A DNA stretch of 64,000 nt from Lunularia cruciata (taxonomy: Eukaryota; Streptophyta; Marchantiopsida; Lunulariales; Lunulariaceae): the NCBI GenBank assembly GCA_948567375.1, contig OX419756.1, positions 30,730,552-30,794,551 on the forward strand, read 5' to 3'. Numbering within the stretch: the first letter of the stretch is position 1; every line of letters begins with the position of its first letter. The notes under the pieces were generated by a model, which worked only from the letters and a program-made list of their open reading frames with translations, was not told where the DNA came from and made no database searches. The position numbers were made by a program, and so were the translations under genes. This document shows positions 31,201 to 39,373 of this stretch, one piece after another.

Positions 31201-33091
31201 CTGAAGCTCCTTCTTCAGAATCTGATTCCCAATAATTAGAAGATGGGGTATCTGAATGTGAAGTGTTGGTGGTGTTAGTCACAGGAACAGTGACTCTATG
31301 GTTTGATGGCCCAATCCTCAAGTACCCTTTGTGCCATCGATCAGTTGTGCGTGCTGCTCTCAACCATGGCCTCCCAAGAAGTAAGTCATAGCTTGAATCC
31401 TTCAAGACTTGGAAAGTCATGAGATTTTGAACTCCCATAACTGAAACTACCACCTTATCCATCACCCCTACTGGTCGAACTTGTTGCTTGTTTGCCATGC
31501 TCACCACAAATGTTGAAGGTCTTGAGGGTATCATACCCAACTTCTTCATCAACCTTTCTGACATGGCATTCACTGCTGATCCTCCATCAACCAATGCATC
31601 CTTGATGTTGTGACCATTCACTCTCACATCAATCTTGGAGGCATATTCACAAGCCTCCCATGGTGCTGGCTTGGCATCCACCACCCCCATTGATACTGGA
31701 ACTTTTGCCTTCTTCTTCTTTTTGCTCCTTGTAGAACTCAAACCACCTCTAAGCTCCTTTCTCAAGGTAGGGTTCAAAGCAATTAATTGGCCCACTGTGA
31801 TGTTAGCCTTGTGACTACCAACATCCTCCAACACATTGTAGTTCCATTGTTGCTTTGAGATCAAGAAGTCCTCCATCCCCAACTTCTTCCTTGGAGTCTT
31901 TGTTGTTGATGGTGTTGAGGTGCGAGTGCTCCTAGTAGACATAGGAGTATCCTTGCTTGAAGTAAATCCTTGAGAAGAGTGAACATCCTCTGCAAAACGA
32001 GCTCTCTTCTTCTCTTGTGCCAAAAGCTCCAAATTAAGACCCTTGGAGTTTGAGCACTCTCCCTTCTCATACTTGCTCTCAACCACATCTATGGATGCTA
32101 TCCCCTTACCTTTGTTGGGATTAGGAGCCACTTGGGTTTCACTACCTCCCTCTTTCCCTCTATTGGCTCCCTCATAACCCCTTCCTCCATGGTAAGTGGA
32201 ATTTGGGCAATTCCTTTGGATATGGCCTCTTCCTCCACAACCAAAACAATTTCTATCATTTAAATTGTTGGCTGGTTGGCCTCCTCTATATGGATAGTTT
32301 CCATAACTCCTAGGTCCTCTCCCTACATTCTGATCCACCTCTCTCTTCTCCCATAGTTGCACCACATTGATCTTGAGATCCGCAAGTTGTTCTGTGATGG
32401 TTTGGAGTGGATCTTTTGGTGGAGGTGCAAGAATTGGAGCAACTACTACTTGTGGTGCAACCCTTGTCACCAAAGTATCAGAAGTTCCACCATACTTGTA
32501 GCCTTGAGGAGGATGCACAACCTCCTTCACCACCAAATCACTCTCATCCCCTTCCAAACTCTCCTCCATACGAATTGCGATCTTGATAGCTTCAACCTTG
32601 GAAGAAGGTTTCTCATATCTCACCTTGCTTCTAATTTGTGGTCTCAATCCTCCCACAAAATTCTTGGTGAGCATGGCCCCTATGCCAATCATTGTAGTCT
32701 CCACATCATCCCCACCCTTCCTCAACACTATGCGAAATCTGGACTCCAACTTTTCCACTCTTTCCACATAGACCCTCACTTTCTCTCCATCTCCTTGCTT
32801 GAGAAATGTAACCTCACTCATCAATCTCTCATAACTCTCATCAGGAAGAAAGTTCTCAATGAGTGCTGAAGTCAAAGTCTCCCAAGACTCCTCTTCCCCC
32901 TCTCTCCTCTCTCTCTTTTGGTATTCTGACTCATACCATGTAAGTGCTGCATCCTCAAAGAAATCTGGTAATAATGAGGCCCACTCATTCTTCCTCCTCT
33001 CATTGTTTCCTATGCAAGCTCTCTTGAAGTCTTTCACAAAGGCATCCACATCTTCTCCATCCTTGCCAAAGAAAACCGGAAGTTTCCCCAT
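28265..33091 (-). CDS. gag-pol: Gyp-Ab gag-pol polyprotein, intact, 1608 aa
   Basis: Single uninterrupted frame from ATG 33091 (MGKLPVFFGKDGEDV). Order: gag about 1-260; zinc knuckle CFGCGGRGHIQRNCP near 285; protease near 500 with ALVDGGSAVNAMSE; RT about 760-1000 with VDYKKLNAV, FGLCNAPATFQRFM and FIDDFCVYG; RNase H with LYTDASNVAIGCTLSQ near 1040; integrase zinc domain (H-H-C-C: HEGLVCGGHFAGK, CKTCHVCQ) near 1240; catalytic core D (GIDFVGPL), D (SDRGGEF), E (LAERTN); and a GPF/Y-like C-terminus (KYFGPFIVEKVW). No chromodomain. RT has Phe for Tyr in the YxDD box and protease has DGG, so both are variants of usual motifs, but they also occur in Gyp-Aa. RT resembles Athila-type elements (inference). 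All catalytic acids seen are present, so activity is possible. Confidence 0.95.
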   Translation of the reverse strand: MGKLPVFFGKDGEDVDAFVKDFKRACIGNNERRKNEWASLLPDFFEDAALTWYESEYQKRERREGEEESWETLTSALIENFLPDESYERLMSEVTFLKQGDGEKVRVYVERVEKLESRFRIVLRKGGDDVETTMIGIGAMLTKNFVGGLRPQIRSKVRYEKPSSKVEAIKIAIRMEESLEGDESDLVVKEVVHPPQGYKYGGTSDTLVTRVAPQVVVAPILAPPPKDPLQTITEQLADLKINVVQLWEKREVDQNVGRGPRSYGNYPYRGGQPANNLNDRNCFGCGGRGHIQRNCPNSTYHGGRGYEGANRGKEGGSETQVAPNPNKGKGIASIDVVESKYEKGECSNSKGLNLELLAQEKKRARFAEDVHSSQGFTSSKDTPMSTRSTRTSTPSTTKTPRKKLGMEDFLISKQQWNYNVLEDVGSHKANITVGQLIALNPTLRKELRGGLSSTRSKKKKKAKVPVSMGVVDAKPAPWEACEYASKIDVRVNGHNIKDALVDGGSAVNAMSERLMKKLGMIPSRPSTFVVSMANKQQVRPVGVMDKVVVSVMGVQNLMTFQVLKDSSYDLLLGRPWLRAARTTDRWHKGYLRIGPSNHRVTVPVTNTTNTSHSDTPSSNYWESDSEEGASGVDTSMEEETSTEEDESESDSDVYPLCAMDFAPKPEVLKDPDKSPLTLEEVERRLSTLKYGPNVTKEEKVRFEEIFRKFIHVFAFSYKDLKEVTLEEHKIEVESHARPIRQKQRRISPPISLVVKEEIDKLKEAGFIFEVENSEWVSPIVIVKKKNGKLRVCVDYKKLNAVTKKDYYPLPFIDEILEEVAGHERYSFGDGYSGYNQIKIAPEHQQLTTFATPWGTYAFKVMPFGLCNAPATFQRFMNKVFEPFIGKFVRDFIDDFCVYGSKEEHFEHLIKVLQRLDEANASLNPKKCIFGCEEGLLLGHIISKDGITVDPKKVRKISDLPFPSSLRKLRQFLGMVGYYRRFIFSFSNKAYALTIYMKKGVDYMVILEDKEALKAFEELKQSLVVAPILAKPDWSKPFILYTDASNVAIGCTLSQLDQDGHDHPIAYASRQMVSAEKNYSVTEREGLAVIFGLKKFRHYLIGGKATIVTDHKALKYIFNKPNVEGRLARWMILLSEYDYTIEDRPGKKHANADLLSRAYDHDGDEPVDDSFPDEELMTISVTQEIPMEYKEIVDFVTRGNYPEGMHARERKALAARSRPYTMVEDILFHQGADGLLRRAVGKEESILLIKEFHEGLVCGGHFAGKVTAFKILDAGYHWRGIFKDCLDYCKTCHVCQAFARKSTSTPPLRSIPLLGPFEKWGIDFVGPLNRTPRNNRYIVVVTDYLTKWVEARPLRDKNEDEVGRFLYERIITRFGCPLELVSDRGGEFTGSITTAMLRHFSITHRVTTSYKPNSNGLAERTNQTLCMMLAKDAEMEGAKHHWDKRIHAVLWEYRTTMKTSTGYSPFQLVYGIESTLPIHFDLPTFQSIHRRLKKAQGSDAGKSRKDQLMELEEARAVAMVRVEQAQRKQKESYDKRQGKKKVEPFKEGDWVMLFDSIRFKRVQKKFLPKYFGPFIVEKVWGNYAYDLKELGGRHFDRINHDKLKMYHRR

Positions 33092-33326
33092 CTTAACCCC
33101 TCACTATCTTTCTTTTCTCTTAATTTTTTTTTTCTCTTTTCTTTTCTCTCACTCTATTACTAATAGAGTATATACATGACTAACACCATCTGAGAATAAT
33201 CCACTCTAGGGAACACAAAAGGTTCAGGTTGCTCCAAGATTTCTATAGCAACATCAAATCCTAGAGTGCATATTAATCTAACTCTCATGGATAGTTTATC
33301 CATAAGTTGAAAGATTATCTCCATCA

Positions 33327-33800
33327 CTAATCTTGAGAACTAGCTGATGAAGGTGGTAGTATTTCTGTAGCTGTACTAAGACTCTCTCCAAGATCCTTCA
33401 CCAAAGTTTCCAAAAGTGCTTTTACTCCACTACACTCATGTCCTTTTGGGAGTCCTTCAACTCCACAAACCTCACACAACTCCTTGGTCTTAGATCTTCT
33501 CCCTCCCAATCTTGGTGAAGAAGGTCCAACATGCAAACCCAAGTCAAGTAAGCCTCTCCTTTCCCTCAATCTCTTGCTCTCAAAGGTTAATGGACATGAA
33601 CTTGCCTTATGTCCCTTCTCTCCACATAGAAAGCACTTAGACTCACTCTTTCCTCCAAGTGGTGTAGGTTTTTGGATCCTCTCAACACTCTCTTCAAATT
33701 CTATTGTAAACTCTCTTTTCCTCAAATCCACCCCTACAATCACCTCAAACCCTTTGGGAACCTTGCATAATCTCAATTTCCACTCTTGATGACCCTCCAT
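33327..33800 (-). CDS. Gyp-Ab extra ORF: zinc-knuckle protein, ~157 aa
   Basis: Open frame from ATG 33800 (MEGHQEWKLRLCKVPKGF) to TAA/TAG at 33327; the frame is open a further 8 codons upstream but without ATG. Residues near 60-75 form a CCHC knuckle (CFLCGEKGHKASSCP, C-X2-C-X4-H-X4-C). A second Cys/His cluster, CEVCGVEGLPKGHEC, lies near residue 115. The first 50 residues (GFEVIVGVDLRKREFTIEF) read like a beta-rich fold. The order, small domain then CCHC, loosely recalls the DUF4283/CCHC proteins of plant non-LTR elements; this is a weak guess. It lies 236 bp upstream of gag-pol and may be translated from a spliced or separate RNA. Confidence 0.6.
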   Translation of the reverse strand: MEGHQEWKLRLCKVPKGFEVIVGVDLRKREFTIEFEESVERIQKPTPLGGKSESKCFLCGEKGHKASSCPLTFESKRLRERRGLLDLGLHVGPSSPRLGGRRSKTKELCEVCGVEGLPKGHECSGVKALLETLVKDLGESLSTATEILPPSSASSQD

Positions 33801-34185
33801 GTTCCCAAAGATGAATCTAAACACTCAAACATGCTTTTTGTTGATCTCAAACTTCTCATGCATGAGATCTCCACTCTGCAGAATTGACCCTTCCTCACAA
33901 TGTCACTCAAATCTCCCAACAAATATGTCACAATCCTCTGAAATTTTCCACACTTGATCACAACTCTAGGGCGTCCCTCCCTGCAAAATTTTAGATCTTT
34001 TCATCGAGCCATTTGGCCTAGACACCTTTCTATTCAGCACCCATATTTCAGATTTGGTCTGAAAACCACCCCCCTCACTTCAAAAACTCATAACGCACTG
34101 CGCAAAAATGATCTCTCTCTAATTTTTGTGGCACCAGGTAGGATACAATGCACTGAATTTTCTTGGAAATTTTCAGGACAATTCA

Positions 34186-34619
34186 CTAAAAATTGAAGAA
34201 ATGGCAGACTCTGTACAATTTTCCAGAGAGCATGCAGTTACGGGAGCACTTTACCCTATCAACTTTCAAAAATTCTAGCCCAGTGCGCATAGAAGCTCTC
34301 TCAATAATTTCAAGTGTGCTAACTGGAAGATAACCCAAGCTATCATGTGTAGAAATCTCAAGTCCAGATCTCAAACTTGAGATTTTGCCCAAAATCACCT
34401 TAATCCCCAAAATCTGCAATCCACCTCACACAATCTCTCCAATTCCTCTCATGTGTACAAGATGTAAAAAATCACCTCAAAGACATCATAATGAACTACA
34501 GGGTATACAAATGGATCTTGGTTCTCTAACATAAGTTCAGCCCTCTCCTCTCCTAATGTTCTCTCCAAGTGAGCTCTCATAGCCTCCTTCTGCCTAATGT
34601 AGAATTGGACGCGGAACAT
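34186..34619 (-). CDS. Gyp-Ab leader ORF pieces, possible spliced exon pair
   Basis: Piece 1 starts at ATG 34619 (MFRVQFYIRQKEAMRAH) and reads to PVVHYDVFEVIFYILYT, stopping at 34449. Piece 2 is open from about 34419 (ILGIKVILGKISSLRSG) to 34186. Between them, in element sense, GAG|GTGATTTT near 34475 could be a splice donor and TTGCAG|ATTTTGG near 34413 an acceptor. Joining there would keep the frame open. Both pieces are conserved in Gyp-Aa (13338-13508, about 13550-13770). The protein family is not recognised and splicing is only inferred. Confidence 0.35.
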
Positions 34620-34641
34620 TATCTTGCCTTCTAGAGAGGTC

Positions 34642-34656
34642 CCGGCAACGGAACCA
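34642..34656 (-). other. Gyp-Ab primer-binding site
   Basis: In element sense TGGTTCCGTTGCCGG, four bases after the 5' LTR. It resembles the complement of the plant tRNA-Asp 3' end with two changes. Athila/Tat gypsy elements commonly use this tRNA, which agrees with the Athila-like RT. Confidence 0.55.
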
Positions 34657-34660
34657 AAAA

Positions 34661-35339
34661 TGTGAGCCGGCCTGTCTCTCACTCAGGATGAACCTCTGAT
34701 GGCTATTATGGTAGCGCACCATGGACTAAGAAGGCAAGGAACCCCAACTCCATCATACTCCTCCAAGGCTAACACTCCAAGACTCAAGACATTGCTCACT
34801 AGAGAACTCAATGAGAGAGAGATAGTTGCAAATGAAAGGATGATGAGTACCTCCTCACTCCTTGTTTATATACTTGTGAAATAGTTACGTACCAAAGTTA
34901 CTAATTACCATAGTAACTCAAGTTACTAGACTAAAAGTCAAGTAAAGTCAAAAAGTAGAAAGGAATATCCATTCACATGGGCATATTCCCCTTATCTTGA
35001 CCCAACCACTAAAGCAAGGATTCCTTCACATGGGCTATCCTTGGACTAAAGAAGAATCCAAAACAAAAAGGCTTGCGGGCCCAAGAGTTCTCAACTCTTT
35101 CCCCAAAGCCAAACACCTAGGAATAATACCAAGTCAACACACTAAAATCCAAAATAGTGGTGCTCATCTTTTCTACTTCCTCTAAAGTAAGGTCCCATCT
35201 ATCTTAGCTATGACTTACTTTAGCTAACCATGACTAATATAGAACCATCCTTTATCTCTATATAAATAATATCTCTTAAGTACATGTAATACCAAGCTAA
35301 ATATCACAATACCACACACATGCACAAATGGGTGTTACA
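34661..35339 (-). repeat. Gyp-Ab 5' LTR
   Basis: 679 bp, TG...CA in element sense, pairing with 27538-28216. By eye they differ at about four sites (for example GTAACTCAAG preceded by CG versus CA, CCCAAAC versus CCAAAAC, CTAACTT versus CTTACTT, ACTTG versus ACATG). It has a TATA box near 34863-34875. Confidence 0.92.
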
Positions 35340-36960
35340 GATCAGACAAAGTCCCAAACATCTCGTGTCATGTTGGCCCACCACCATTGGCGTTGGAGGG
35401 TGCCTAAGGTCTTGTCCACTCCCATGTGACCAGCTATTGGTAAATCATAGGCTTCTTGAAGGCGCACAAGTCAAAGATCACCTTTGGTTGGAACATAGAT
35501 ATGGTCCACATGGAATAGAAGGCTTTCCTTGAAGGAGAAGATGTTGTACTCCTTGTTGCATGCTGTCAGATGACCATGTACCATTTGGGAGAATGGATCT
35601 TGCTGTAGAGCTGATCGAAACTTGTTATGGACCTTAGGGTCAATTGACACCATTGTAATTGCCATAGTGATGAGAGGAAGAGCCTTCAAATCAGGTAGTC
35701 GTGATAGAGCATCAAGGATGACGTGGAACCAACTTGGTTTGTACTCAAGTTTGATGTCAAACAATTGAAGTTGCTCTTCCTATCAATGATGTCAACTCTT
35801 CATGTGCTCCAAGTGTAGGGTCTACAACAATAGCTTGTGATCAGTTTGCATGATCACTTGTTTCCCCAAGAGATAATGTCTCCATACCTTGGTGGCATAT
35901 ACCATTGCAAGTTGTTCTTGATCTTGAGCAAAATGATTTCTTTTAGCTGTATTTAGTCGGCAAGACACAAAGGAAATGGGATGTAGTCCATATGGGAATT
36001 CTTGTTGCAACATAGCTCCAATTGCAAAGTTAGAAGCATCAAAATCAACCACACAAGGTAGTTGAGGATCATATGGTTGAAGAATGGGTCTTGAAGATAC
36101 CATATGCTATAACTTTTGGAATGCTTCTTCATGCTTGGTGGTCCATTGGAAGCTCAAGTTCTTTCCAAAGAAAGCCAGTCAATGGTGCAGCCACATGAGC
36201 ATAATAATGGATGAACCATCGGTAAAAGCTGGCCAATCCATTGAATGCCCATACTTCTGTAGCATCCTTTGGGGTAAGCCAATCAGTAATGGCCTTGATC
36301 TTCTCTTCTTCATCTTGATCTCCTCTGATGAGATCTTATGCCCCAAGAAGGTAACCTCCTTCTGCCAAAAGGCACACTTTGAATTCTTGCAGTAAAATTT
36401 CCATTGTCGTAGTCGTCTTAGGACTTCTCGCACATGATTCACGTGTTCTACCTTTGTCTTGCTATAGATTAAGATATCATCCAAGAACACCACCATGGAC
36501 CAATCCAATATTCCATCCAACAGTCGATGCATCTGATCCATGAAGACTGTTGGAGCATTAGTGAGTCCGAAAGGTAGAACTCTCCACTCAAAATGCCCAT
36601 ACCTTGTGCAAAAGGCAGTCTTTTGCACATCCTCTCTATCAATAGGAATTTGCCAATAGCCGCTACAAAGATCCACCTTGGAAAAGTAGCATGCTCCACT
36701 TAGTTGATCAAGCAAGTCATCGATCCAAGGGAAGGGATATGCATTCTTCACGGTTTGCTTATTGAGCCCATGATAATCAATATAGAAATGAAGTCTTCCA
36801 TCCTTCTTTGGACCAAATAGTACCGGTGCTCCCCAAGGAGAGGTACTATGTTATATGAAGTCCTTCTCCAACAACTCTATAAGTATTGTTTGCAACTCCT
36901 CCAACTCCTTTGGTGAGAGCTGATAGATCGGTCTACTCATTGGAGTACTCACTGGCAATA
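35340..36960 (-). pseudogene. pol: Gyp-Hb RT, RNase H and integrase start, broken
   Basis: In element sense from MSRPIYQLSPKELEELQ (near 36950): RT with GAPVLFGPKKDGRLHFYIDY, NAYPFPWIDDLLDQLSGA, FGLTNAPTVFMDQM and the catalytic VVFLDDILIYSKT (near 36455-36500), which is intact. RNase H: VVDFDASNFAIGAMLQQEF and QTDHKLLL (near 35830). The integrase zinc domain begins EAYDLPIAGHMGVDKTLG and is truncated at WDFV near 35345. Stops and frameshifts occur near 35765, 36103, 36180 and 36860. The RT sequence resembles chromovirus-type elements; no chromodomain can be checked because the 3' end is lost. Confidence 0.8.
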
Positions 36961-37480
36961 ACTCAATCTTGAAGGGCATACCTCAATCAGAGGGTAATCC
37001 CTTTGTGTAGATCATCTGGAAACACGTCTACAATCTCCTTAACTATCCAATTGACCATTGCTAGATGAGGCTCTTGGCCCTCTATAGATTGTTCTCGTGC
37101 AATAGACTTGATCCACATCGTGAATATAGACTTATCTTCCTCCAAAGCTTGCTCTATGGCTGCTTTACTAACAAACTTCCCTTCTAGGGATTCATCTCTC
37201 TTCCAAGCTTGCTCCCTAGTTGCCTTCTTGGCAAAATTCCCATCTTGGGACTCATCTCCCTTCCATGTTTCCTCTATGGCTACCTTCTTGACAAACTTCC
37301 CATCTTGGGATTGATTATTCTTAAGTGTCTTACTTAGAGGTGCCAGACAACCTAATCAAAAATTCCTACCTTGGTGTTGTACTTGAATTTGGCGTTGGGT
37401 CCAATCAAATTGAACCTTATGATGTTCAAGCCAAGGTAGACTCAGAATGATATCATAGTGTAGAGGTGCCACTACAAACC

Positions 37481-38660
37481 TCATACACTCCAAATACTCC
37501 TCCCAATCTTGAAGGTAACAGGATGCAAGGTGCGGAATGTAGAACCCTTTCTACCATCCGCCATCATCAAACTACCTCCAATCACTGGCTTGATAGGAAT
37601 ACCCAATTCCTTTGCTACTTGCATAGACATGCAATTCTTTGAACTTTTAGAATCAACCAAAATCCTACAACCCCGATTAGATATCGCACCTTGCAAGTGA
37701 AGCAAACTTGCATAGGTTGAGCCTTCAATCCCATTAGAACTAATCAAGCTCCCACAGTAGGTGGCTCAAAATCTCCTATTGGGATTCCTTGTTTCCCTGA
37801 TCATTCTGCTCCACAACCTCCACCTGTGCAACTTGTCAAGGTCGTCCATTCTTGAGTGGACATTCAGTAATGCAATGCCCCAATTAGTGACAATAAAAAC
37901 AACCACTATTTTGTCACAATTTCTCTCTATCTACCGTGCTAAGTGGTCTTTGTTGAATGGCATCAATCTCCATTGTTGATGGCTCTTCCACTTTCGTGTA
38001 GTATACTGGTAGGCTTTGTGGAGGTCAAGGTCAAGACCAACTTGTTGCCACCAATGAATCAAAATGTTTGATCAACCGCATGACTTCCTCTAAGTGTTGT
38101 GGTTCTTACATGGTTACCTCTAATTTGGTTCTTGCCTTCAAGCTTCTCACAAATCAATCCTGAGCTTCACCTTCCAATATATCTAGAATTTCCATGATGG
38201 TGTTTTGGAATTGCATGATGTAACTTCTTACAAAGCCAATCTGTTTCAACTCTACCAACTTATCCCATGCAACTCGTGTGGCATTTATAGCTTGGAACCA
38301 ACTAATATTGCACTCTTGAATTTTGCCCATGTCAAGATTGGTGCAACAATTTGTCGTTCAGCTTGCTCTACTCAAAATCTCCACCATAGCTTTGCTACTC
38401 CATCCAATTGGCTAAAAGCCAAGAGAATATGTTTTTGCTCATCTTGTAGATTGGTAGCTTCAAAATAACATTCACAATCAAACACAAAATTCTCCACTAC
38501 ACCCGGAAGATTCTTGCCTTCAAATACCTTGGGTTTAGGGAATCTGATCAATCTTTTCCCTCCCAAATTGGTACTCTCTCCACTTGCTCTTGTCGTCAAA
38601 GATCTCGTTCATCCAACAATCAAGTAAGGTGCTTGATTTGTTGCTGCATAGCAAGGATAG
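37481..38660 (-). pseudogene. gag: Gyp-Hb gag and protease, broken
   Basis: Gag starts near 38600 (SGESTNLGGKRLIRFPKPKV) and includes the retrotransposon-gag core FVFDCECYFEATNLQDEQKH and GVAKLWWRF. A CCHC knuckle remnant (GHCITECPLKN region) is near 37850-37900. The protease region is 37481-37747, with CRILVDSKSSKNCMS, where the usual Asp-Ser-Gly triad reads Asp-Ser-Lys. Several stops lie between 37760 and 38370. This copy is not functional. Confidence 0.65.
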
Positions 38661-38933
38661 CATTGGGTATTGCGCCATGGTTGCTACTCTATCACACTAC
38701 TCCCAATCTATCTAATTTATTAACACATAGAAACAGCACATCCACCGTTCTCCATAAGTTACAATCGGAAGCACCAAGGGTTCCTCAGATATGGTGATCA
38801 TATGTAGAAAATCTTGTCAAAAGTGCGAGGTGATGAATTGTGTGAATGATGCTTGGAAAGTATTTGGACGCAAAAATCCCAATGGTTTGGTGGAAGTGGA
38901 TTTGGTGGTCCCTAAATTTCATCCATCCCATTC

Positions 38934-38948
38934 ATGCTTTGATACCAA
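38934..38948 (-). other. Gyp-Hb primer-binding site (tRNA-iMet)
   Basis: In element sense TTGGTATCAAAGCAT directly follows the LTR end CTTTTACA. It matches the standard plant site TGGTATCAGAGC for initiator methionine tRNA with one change. This fixes the LTR boundary at 38949. Confidence 0.8.
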
Positions 38949-39373
38949 TGTAAAAGACCAAATCCGAGGAGAGAAATAGGAGAATGGAAACTCATATTGG
39001 GACACTTGAATGAGTGAAAACTCCAAATGCCTAGCATGAGCTTCGGCTTTGGTATTTATAGGTAGCATACAAGACCCTTGAGAAGCTTTTCAAGAAGCTT
39101 CTTTGAGCCACTTTCTTAGAGTGCAAGCCAAGTTAACTAGGAAGCTTCTCAAGAAGCATCCTTCTAGAAGTCGCCTACTTGGCTTGGAAGCTAAGCTAGT
39201 TAGAAGCTTCTAGAAGCTTCCTTCTAGAAGCTACCTGCTTGGAGTGCAAGTTAACTAGTCGAGAAGCTTCCCAAGAAGCTTCCTAGACACTTTTGGAATA
39301 TTCTAGGCTAATTTGGCTTATTCTCTACTTCGTTAGCCTAACTAACTATGTTGCTAAACTCCATACTGTTACA
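38949..39373 (-). repeat. Gyp-Hb 5' LTR with heat-shock-element-like palindromes
   Basis: 425 bp, TGTAACAGTATGG...CTTTTACA in element sense. TATAAATACC lies at 39051-39060. Upstream of it (39081-39310) are repeated GAAGCTTC palindromes: 39082-39101, 39141-39170, 39202-39230 (GAAGCTTCTAGAAGCTTC), 39262-39282, and GGAATATTCTAG near 39295-39306. The matching 3' LTR of the sister copy is at about 41180-41441. Confidence 0.85.
39080..39310 (-). promoter_or_regulatory. Cluster of heat-shock-element-like sites
   Basis: Heat-shock factors bind alternating nGAAn/nTTCn units. Here AGAAGCTTCTAGAAGCTTCC (39202-39221) is four perfect contiguous units, extended by TTCTAGAAG. Further two- and three-unit sites lie near 39082, 39141, 39262 and 39295. 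They sit 30-250 bp upstream of the LTR TATA box in element sense, where an enhancer would act. Arabidopsis ONSEN is a known heat-responsive LTR element with such sites. Function here is inferred from motif and position. Confidence 0.6.

Larger units (their letters stand above)
27538..35339 (-). mobile_element. Gyp-Ab: intact-looking Ty3/gypsy element
   Basis: Complete gypsy element on the minus strand: 5' LTR 34661-35339, primer site, extra ORFs, gag-pol 28265-33091, polypurine tract, 3' LTR 27538-28216. Both LTRs are 679 bp and differ at only about four positions that I can find, so it is young or recently homogenised. No target duplication is present (left flank GGTCC, right flank GATCA), and the flanks belong to two different elements (Gyp-Ma and Gyp-Hb). 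It is the only element here that could still be autonomous. Confidence 0.92.
35340..39373 (-). mobile_element. Gyp-Hb: Ty3/gypsy element, 3' part missing
   Basis: Minus-strand gypsy: 5' LTR 38949-39373, tRNA-Met primer site, gag, protease, RT, RNase H and the start of integrase, cut at 35340 by the junction with Gyp-Ab. It is inserted in opposite orientation into the RT gene of Gyp-Ha, whose sequence starts directly at 39374 (MSRPI-equivalent, ACTCCAATGAGTAGACC). The left partner of that insertion and the Gyp-Hb 3' LTR are absent, so material was lost at 35340. Confidence 0.85.

Noticed and set aside
33093-33135. Long T-rich tract upstream of Gyp-Ab gag-pol (+ strand) as a terminator or poly(A) tail
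   Set aside because: In element sense it is an A/G-rich leader before the gag ATG, also present in Gyp-Aa near 14756-14815; no element end lies there.
39080-39310. CRISPR-like spaced palindromes
   Set aside because: Plant nuclear LTR sequence; the palindromes are irregularly spaced and better explained as heat-shock-type sites.
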